A stretch of 35,983 nucleotides of DNA, from positions 218,515,023 through 218,551,005 of the forward strand of contig JBOZIK010000001.1 in assembly GCA_051453625.1 (NCBI GenBank), written 5' to 3'. Under the pieces are notes generated by a model. It was given only the letters and a program-made list of their open reading frames with translations. It was not told where the DNA came from and did not search any database. Position numbers and translations under genes: made by a program. This document shows positions 31,221 through 35,983 of this stretch, one piece after another (position 1 is the first letter of the stretch; each line of letters starts with the position of its first letter). This DNA comes from Welwitschia mirabilis. Taxonomy: Eukaryota; Gnetophyta; Gnetopsida; Welwitschiales.

Positions 31221-32479
31221 TACAAATACAAATTGAAACTGAATCAATGGAACATTATCAAAGTAACTTAAATAATGATTATAGTTTATATGTAATAGAA
31301 TTATTTAGAGATAAAAAGAAATAAAACCAAGAAACATTAGAATATCTTTCATTAAATAATGAAAACAATGAGACCTTTTCTTTCTATAATATTTCTAATT
31401 ATCTTTTTGAGGAATCCATCAACTTAGGAAAAACAATGATTTTCAACAAAATTAAAAGAAGAGTAAGAGATAATTAGTTATAAAGAAGAGGGATATATAG
31501 CTAGAGAATAAATTATTCAAATAAGTAACTCTCCAAATCACATTCTTATCCTTAAAAGTAATGAACCACATTGTATTAAGAACTTGAGTTCAAAAATATC
31601 CCAACCTCTTCCTTTGAAAACCTCATGTACAAAAGTAACATCTTTTCCTCATTTGCAAAGTCAACTCTACCATGTGCTTCCATTCATCATTCTTTTCAAT
31701 AACAAAATTTGGGATATCTTGGAACTTTTAATTAGGGCAAATCATATCTTCTTAATCCCAATACATGTTTGAAATGAAATGTTAAAGATCTTCTTAGATA
31801 TGTAAAACCTATCTTAATCTCTTATCCTAAGAAGTTTATTACAAATCTTTGGATCTTAAATTATGCTTCCCATGTTTTATATCAAGATTTGAATGTAATT
31901 TATGTTTCAAATTCTTCATATCATGAGTTTGATAAAAGTTTGTTTTTCCATAATTTGTACAAATTTTTGGTCCTGTACATTAATTCTTGTGAAAACAAAT
32001 AATCATATACTTATGAAAATTGGATAAAACCTTATTTTCCTCTTAAGAATCCATGTCTTAAATCAAATGATAGAAAACATTTTAAAAATCCTTCAAAATC
32101 ACTTTGAAAACTTTCTTTGAGTCCCTCCTCACATGTCTTTTCCAATGATGCTCAAGATTTACAAAGCTTTCATAAGAGGTTATTTTTCAATGATAGTTAT
32201 CATTTCTTCATCTCTTATTTGAATTCTAAAATTTGTGCTATCTAGGTATTATCTTTTTAATCTCTCTTCTTCTAATTTATTCTACTTAAAAATGATTACA
32301 TACCTTTCATGTTTTATCAATTAGTAAATATTTAATTTGGACCTCATTTTTTTGAAAGAATACAAATATCTTGAGCTCATATTCTTTTTATTTCTCTATT
32401 TCTTTTTAATAAAAGTGTGAGTTATATTTTAGGATTGAAATAAAGTTTTCTTCTCTTAACCTTTTATTTTAGCTTTCTT

Positions 32480-32745
32480 AATACTTTTGATTTTGATTTT
32501 TAGTTTTTTGTTTTGATAATGTATCTTTTAATTTTTTATTTTTATTTTTTATTTTTGTTTATAGTCTATGTTTTCTATTTTTCCAATAATAATGTATCAT
32601 CTCCTCTGTCATTTGGATGATGAGGTAGATGATAGTATCTGTTTTTACTCTCTATTTCCAATTTTTCTACAAGTTTTCTATGTTCTATTTCTTTTTTTGT
32701 TTCAATTGTTCTCTACGTCATCTAAATGACGATAAGGATAAAAGT
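32480..32745 (+). repeat. T-rich leader-type segment with GTCATTT/GATGA motifs
   Basis: GTCATTTGGATGATGAGGTAG occurs at about 32610-32630 and GTCATCTAAATGACGATAAGG near 32717-32737, separated by TTTTT-rich pyrimidine runs. This is the same pattern as in the element leaders, but no primer site precedes it closely. It may be the 3' untranslated part of element 1 or the start of another copy. The second motif is a near-perfect palindrome (CGTCATCTAAATGACG). Confidence 0.6.
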
Positions 32746-33927
32746 CAGTTAATAAATGATTTTTATTTTTTGTTATTTTGAGAAAATAAATTTTTATGGC
32801 TTTATTAAGATTTTTAACTTGATTTCTTAAGAATTTTAGAAAGTTAATAAGTAAAAAATTTGGATTTAATTGAGTAAATCATTTTAATTTTCTCATAGCT
32901 TTTTTCTTTGAAGATAATTATGATGTTACTTAATCAATTTTTAAACCTGACTTATGTATTTATTTTCATGACTAGTCTTTTTAACTTGGTAATTTCAGTG
33001 GTAAGATTGAATTCACCCAATCCTAGGACATTCACACATTCATGAAATTGGGTTTAAAGGATGATGATTTATTTTTGATGTTTTTCTCAATGATGAAAAG
33101 ATCTTAGATTATTTAAGAGTATTCTTTTCTATCTTAATCTTATGACTTTTACCTTTGTCTTTTGGAGTGTTTGATTAAGTGGAATGTTGTTTTATTTTCA
33201 ATTAAAAAAAAAACAAAGAGATGAAATAAGGCCATGATGTTTTATTTTTGATATTTCAAAAACATGATTACCATGATGTCCTACTATAAGTACACTAAGC
33301 TAATTTTTTCTAAGAGAAGCATTTGGAAGTATAATATGGTAGCTGTGGAGACTTCACTAGGAGGTCAATTGATCATGTCTTATGGGTCCTTACTTCTTTA
33401 ATGGTGTTTACACTCCCCTCATCATGGATAATAAACTTGTAATAAACTAGGAGGCTATGGAATCAGTGGTATCCCTAGTGTTATCAGAGACATATTGCTT
33501 ATTTTCTAGACTCTTACACTTTTTACATGGTTATTTCATTTTTTGCTATTTGGATGTTTGTTTTGAGATGACGGCAGGTGAGTTTATTTTTGAGCAATTG
33601 TTTGGTCTGATCATTTATTATTTAAAGCATTTTATTTTTAGCATTATCAAAGCCACTACCTTATCAAATAGAATTTTGTACACTAAGTCATGCATTTTTC
33701 AAATCAAGTAATGTTATAATTTATTTCATGGAAGTTTGCTAGGTTAAAATATTAGATCAGTAAGCTATCTTTTGTTTATACTACCTTATGTTCATTCTTT
33801 TTATCTTCTTTTATGATTTATTTAGTTATTTCAAAGTCATTACCATATTTTTTTAACCATATTAGGACTTCAACATTTTAATGATTTCCTTGTTTATTTT
33901 TACTAAACATTGATTTCTTACTTAAAT
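32746..33927. other. AT-rich DNA between retroelements
   Basis: A purine tract (A-run then AACAAAGAGATG at about 33205-33222) could be a polypurine tract preceding a 3' LTR, but no LTR pair was found. The 84-codon frame 33457-33711 is hydrophobic low-complexity and not supported. A 100-N gap follows. Confidence 0.35.
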
Positions 33928-34027
33928 NNNNNNNNNNNNNNNNNNNNNNNNNNNNNNNNNNNNNNNNNNNNNNNNNNNNNNNNNNNNNNNNNNNNNNNNN
34001 NNNNNNNNNNNNNNNNNNNNNNNNNNN
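33928..34027. other. assembly gap, 100 N
   Basis: Exactly 100 N. The sequence resumes exactly within the LTR-end segment shared with 29537, which suggests assembly failed in repeated LTR sequence. Confidence 0.95.
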
Positions 34028-34167
34028 TAGTCTTCAATGAGAATATGACATTTGGGTTAACTCTGAACTATACTAGTATGATGTATTATGTAAGATATTT
34101 ATTTTGATTATAAATGATAGAATTTTATTAAGTATAAAACACTTGCATAAATACACACTATAACAAA
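34028..34167 (+). repeat. LTR end of retroelement 2
   Basis: Matches 29537-29684 at most positions and ends before the primer-site-like sequence. The rest of the LTR is in or before the gap. Differences from the element 1 copy show that the two elements inserted separately or long ago. Confidence 0.65.
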
Positions 34168-34189
34168 TTAGCATCGTTATTGGGGAAGG
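34168..34189 (+). promoter_or_regulatory. primer-binding-site-like sequence, element 2
   Basis: TTAGCATCGTTATTGGGGAA, better preserved than at 29685. It resembles the TTGGCGCCGTTGCCGGGGAA form of plant gypsy elements with C-to-T and G-to-A changes. It is followed by GGCTACTAAGGAGTAC, matching GGCTGCTAAGATGTAT in element 1. Confidence 0.65.
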
Positions 34190-34636
34190 CTACTAAGGAG
34201 TACAAGAGTTGCCATTATTCGGTTGAGTATATCAGATTTCTATTCAGTTATTTATCTATAGAAACATTGTATTTTAATAGGAATCATAGGTTTTTATTTT
34301 TAGTTTCTAGTTTTAGTTTTAGTTTTCTGTAGGAAAATAGTCATTGTACCCTCTATCATTTTCACAACAGCTAGGATGATAGTCTACAATTTTAATTTTT
34401 ATTTTCAGTTTCTATTTTTAAATTTTAATTTTTTTATAATAAACTCTATCATCTTCTTTGTCATTAGGATGACAAGATGGATGACTGATGGTATTTTTTT
34501 TTTTTTTAGCTTTCTACTCTATTTTTCTTTTTTGTTTTCTTTATTAGTTGTCCCTTATGTCATTTCCATGATAGACAGCATGACAATGTTTTTTTTATTT
34601 GCTTTCTATTATTTTCTATTTGTAGGATATTGTAAT
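34190..34636 (+). promoter_or_regulatory. retroelement 2 leader with repeated GTCATTT...GATGATAG motifs
   Basis: Three motif copies lie at about 34357-34384 (ATCATTTTCACAACAGCTAGG then ATGATAG), 34460-34482 (GTCATTAGGATGACAAGATGG) and 34559-34584 (GTCATTTCCATGATAGACAGC), spaced about 100 bp apart by TTTTT and TTTCTATTTTT tracts. The 147-codon frame at 34376-34819 reads through this leader as a Phe-rich stretch and is real coding only from 34637. Alternating pyrimidine tracts and short palindromes may form hairpins. Confidence 0.6.
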
Positions 34637-35317
34637 ATGGTCGATCTTGAAAAAAGATATCAGAGAAAAAGACTGTTGATAGAAAATAACATTAGAGAAG
34701 CATTGGTAGATATCAAAAACAAAATTAAAAAACAATCTCTAGGTGCATATCATCCTTCTTCTGAATTTATTTTTTCTAAATTAGAACCCCTTAAAGAAAA
34801 CCTTGTAGAAGAAAACTAGTTTAAAATATCAAGTCATGCCCAAAAATAAAAACAAGTTGTAGGGTTTTCTATCCTTAATCCTAATGTAAACCTAACCTTG
34901 AGGAAATTATTAGCTCATAAAAAATAAGAGATTCAAACCCCTTTTGATCTACCCCTAGGAGATGATGTTGAACTACAAAAACTTCATGCATATCCAATTT
35001 TTAGTGGTGAAGATGATGAGGATCTTCTTCAACATATTGTAGATATAGAATAATTAATCCCCACCTTGGAAAATGGGAAGAAAAAAATTAGTGATAGAAC
35101 ATACATGGTAATCTTTCCCATGACATTAAAAGGTAGAGATAAAAATTAGTTGAAAACCATATCATACAAAAGCTTAAAAACTTGGGATCAATTCCAGAAA
35201 AACTTCATCAAAAGATTCATGACTGAAGAAACCATGAGAAAAAAGAAATATAAAGTAATAAACTTTCAACAAAAACTAAATGAGATTATGCTTCTACATA
35301 CGAATGTTTCTTTGTAG
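34637..35317 (+). pseudogene. retroelement 2 gag, N-terminal part
   Basis: The gag start at ATG 34637 gives MVDLEKRYQRKRLLIENN, open to 34819. After a stop, protein-like reading continues, with LHAYPIFSGEDDEDLLQHIV near 34981-35040. A retrotransposon Gag core follows (KGRDKN*LKTISYKSLKTW, DQFQKNFIKRF, KVINFQQKLNEIM; about 35130-35290). The L-x-x-(x)-W and F-x-F-x-x-x-F-type spacing is that of the plant Gag domain (retrotrans_gag). Gag forms the virus-like particle of the element. Two or three stops make it a pseudogene. A 429-N gap interrupts it. Confidence 0.8.
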
Positions 35318-35746
35318 NNNNNNNNNNNNNNNNNNNNNNNNNNNNNNNNNNNNNNNNNNNNNNNNNNNNNNNNNNNNNNNNNNNNNNNNNNNNNNNNNNN
35401 NNNNNNNNNNNNNNNNNNNNNNNNNNNNNNNNNNNNNNNNNNNNNNNNNNNNNNNNNNNNNNNNNNNNNNNNNNNNNNNNNNNNNNNNNNNNNNNNNNNN
35501 NNNNNNNNNNNNNNNNNNNNNNNNNNNNNNNNNNNNNNNNNNNNNNNNNNNNNNNNNNNNNNNNNNNNNNNNNNNNNNNNNNNNNNNNNNNNNNNNNNNN
35601 NNNNNNNNNNNNNNNNNNNNNNNNNNNNNNNNNNNNNNNNNNNNNNNNNNNNNNNNNNNNNNNNNNNNNNNNNNNNNNNNNNNNNNNNNNNNNNNNNNNN
35701 NNNNNNNNNNNNNNNNNNNNNNNNNNNNNNNNNNNNNNNNNNNNNN
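35318..35746. other. assembly gap, 429 N
   Basis: A 429-base N run within gag. Unlike the 100-N gaps its length looks like an estimate. The frame called across it is an artefact. Confidence 0.95.
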
Positions 35747-35983
35747 TTATTTTTATGGTGGTCTAAATTCCCACATAAAATAACTTATAGATTTCTCTTA
35801 TAATGAAAACTTTATAAACCTCACATTAGAAAATGCCTAGGCAAAATTAGAAGAACTTGTGGAGGTTAGTTAAACTTGGCCAACATCAAAAGAAAATTAC
35901 ACTATAGGCCAAATTATTAAATATTTGAGCGAGATAAAATAAAAAGAGGGAGAATATAATCCTACAAATTTCATAACATATTT
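35747..35983 (+). pseudogene. retroelement 2 gag, continuation after the gap
   Basis: The first frame gives YFYGGLNSHIK, a stop, LIDFSYNENFINLTLENA and AKLEELVEVS. This follows the usual Gag pattern: a (F/Y)-(Y)-x-G-L segment, a Met/Leu-Ile-Asp segment, then a Thr-x-x-Glu-Ala segment. It continues the domain interrupted at 35318, so the gap probably holds the missing middle. Stops show decay. The window ends inside the element, and protease and pol would lie beyond. Confidence 0.7.

Larger units (their letters stand above)
29685..32300 (+). mobile_element. LTR retroelement 1, internal 5' region, decayed
   Basis: After the primer-site-like sequence comes a T-rich leader of about 380 bp, then a gag-like start at about 30075 (ATGATC, MISIEKG) that aligns with the gag start of element 2 at 34637. 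A stop follows after 14 codons. Downstream there are scattered protein-like stretches, one 131-codon open frame (30825-31220), and a 62-codon frame (31584-31772). I found no protease, reverse transcriptase, RNase H or integrase before about 32300. The element may be non-autonomous or internally replaced. It is dead. Confidence 0.6.

Noticed and set aside
33205-33230. Possible polypurine tract and 3' LTR start.
   Set aside because: No second LTR copy or terminal inverted dinucleotides could be paired with it.
35280-35783. 167-codon frame crossing the 429-N gap.
   Set aside because: Almost all residues are unknown; it is a product of reading N, and the true gag frame is different.
1-35983. CRISPR array or bacterial operon.
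   Set aside because: No regular short repeats with unique spacers and no prokaryotic coding density; content is plant nuclear, plastid-derived and retroelement DNA.

Overview
This window looks like gene-poor nuclear DNA from a land plant, most likely a gymnosperm. I find no intact protein-coding gene. Every recognisable gene is a decayed copy of either plastid DNA (NUPT, nuclear plastid DNA) or an LTR retrotransposon. The open frames of 60-167 codons are almost all chance or remnants. The gymnosperm suggestion rests on a decayed plastid tRNA-Arg(CCG), a gene kept in gymnosperms and bryophytes but generally absent from angiosperm plastids, and on the retroelement-dominated, gene-empty character. 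This is inference. All matches were made by eye against remembered family sequences, without a search.

Layout. 1-2200: AT-rich DNA with a degenerate tandem repeat (about 745-1010) and a plus-strand protein remnant (about 1525-2060) of unknown family. 3000-5860: minus-strand Ty3/gypsy pol remnant (reverse transcriptase, RNase H, integrase), full of stops. 6060-12300: a more GC-rich block with no recognised gene, possibly old organellar DNA. 12300-14620: AT-rich, a 36-bp tandem repeat and a gap. 14620-18035: plastid inverted-repeat DNA on the minus strand, in the order trnR-ACG, 5S, 4.5S and most of 23S, broken and joined head-on to a plus-strand 3' end of 16S plus spacer. 18398-18473: trnR-CCG. 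19106-21591: petA, cemA and ycf4 in native plastid order on the minus strand. 21966-22083: a second 16S piece. 22350-22590: a second trnR-ACG. 22600-24270: another unassigned GC-richer block. 24272-25505: 23S pieces in opposite orientations forming a large inverted repeat, running on into the 23S-4.5S spacer. 25640-26202: the 3' half of the rps12 trans-spliced intron and part of exon 2. 26203-27000: unassigned GC-richer DNA. 27639-27955: a group II intron domain V on the minus strand and a short psbA-like piece. 28600-35983: two related plus-strand LTR-retroelement 5' regions, each with an LTR/primer-site-like junction and a T-rich leader carrying a recurrent GTCATTT...GATGA motif. The second continues into gag; the first has an Asn/Asp-rich frame.

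The decay is dominated by C-to-T and G-to-A changes, including loss of CpG at tRNA anticodons, as expected of old, methylated, unselected plastid inserts. The plastid pieces come from several places in a plastome (rRNA inverted repeat, the trnR-CCG region, the ycf4-cemA-petA block, rps12, psbA) and are shuffled in order and strand, so this is a mosaic NUPT locus interrupted by unassigned DNA. Four N runs are assembly gaps. One of them (11280-11379) has the same 26 bases on both sides and may be artificial. I did not find an operon or a new functional system. The most unusual features are the head-to-head 23S palindrome, the rearranged plastid mosaic, and the repeated leader motif of the retroelements.
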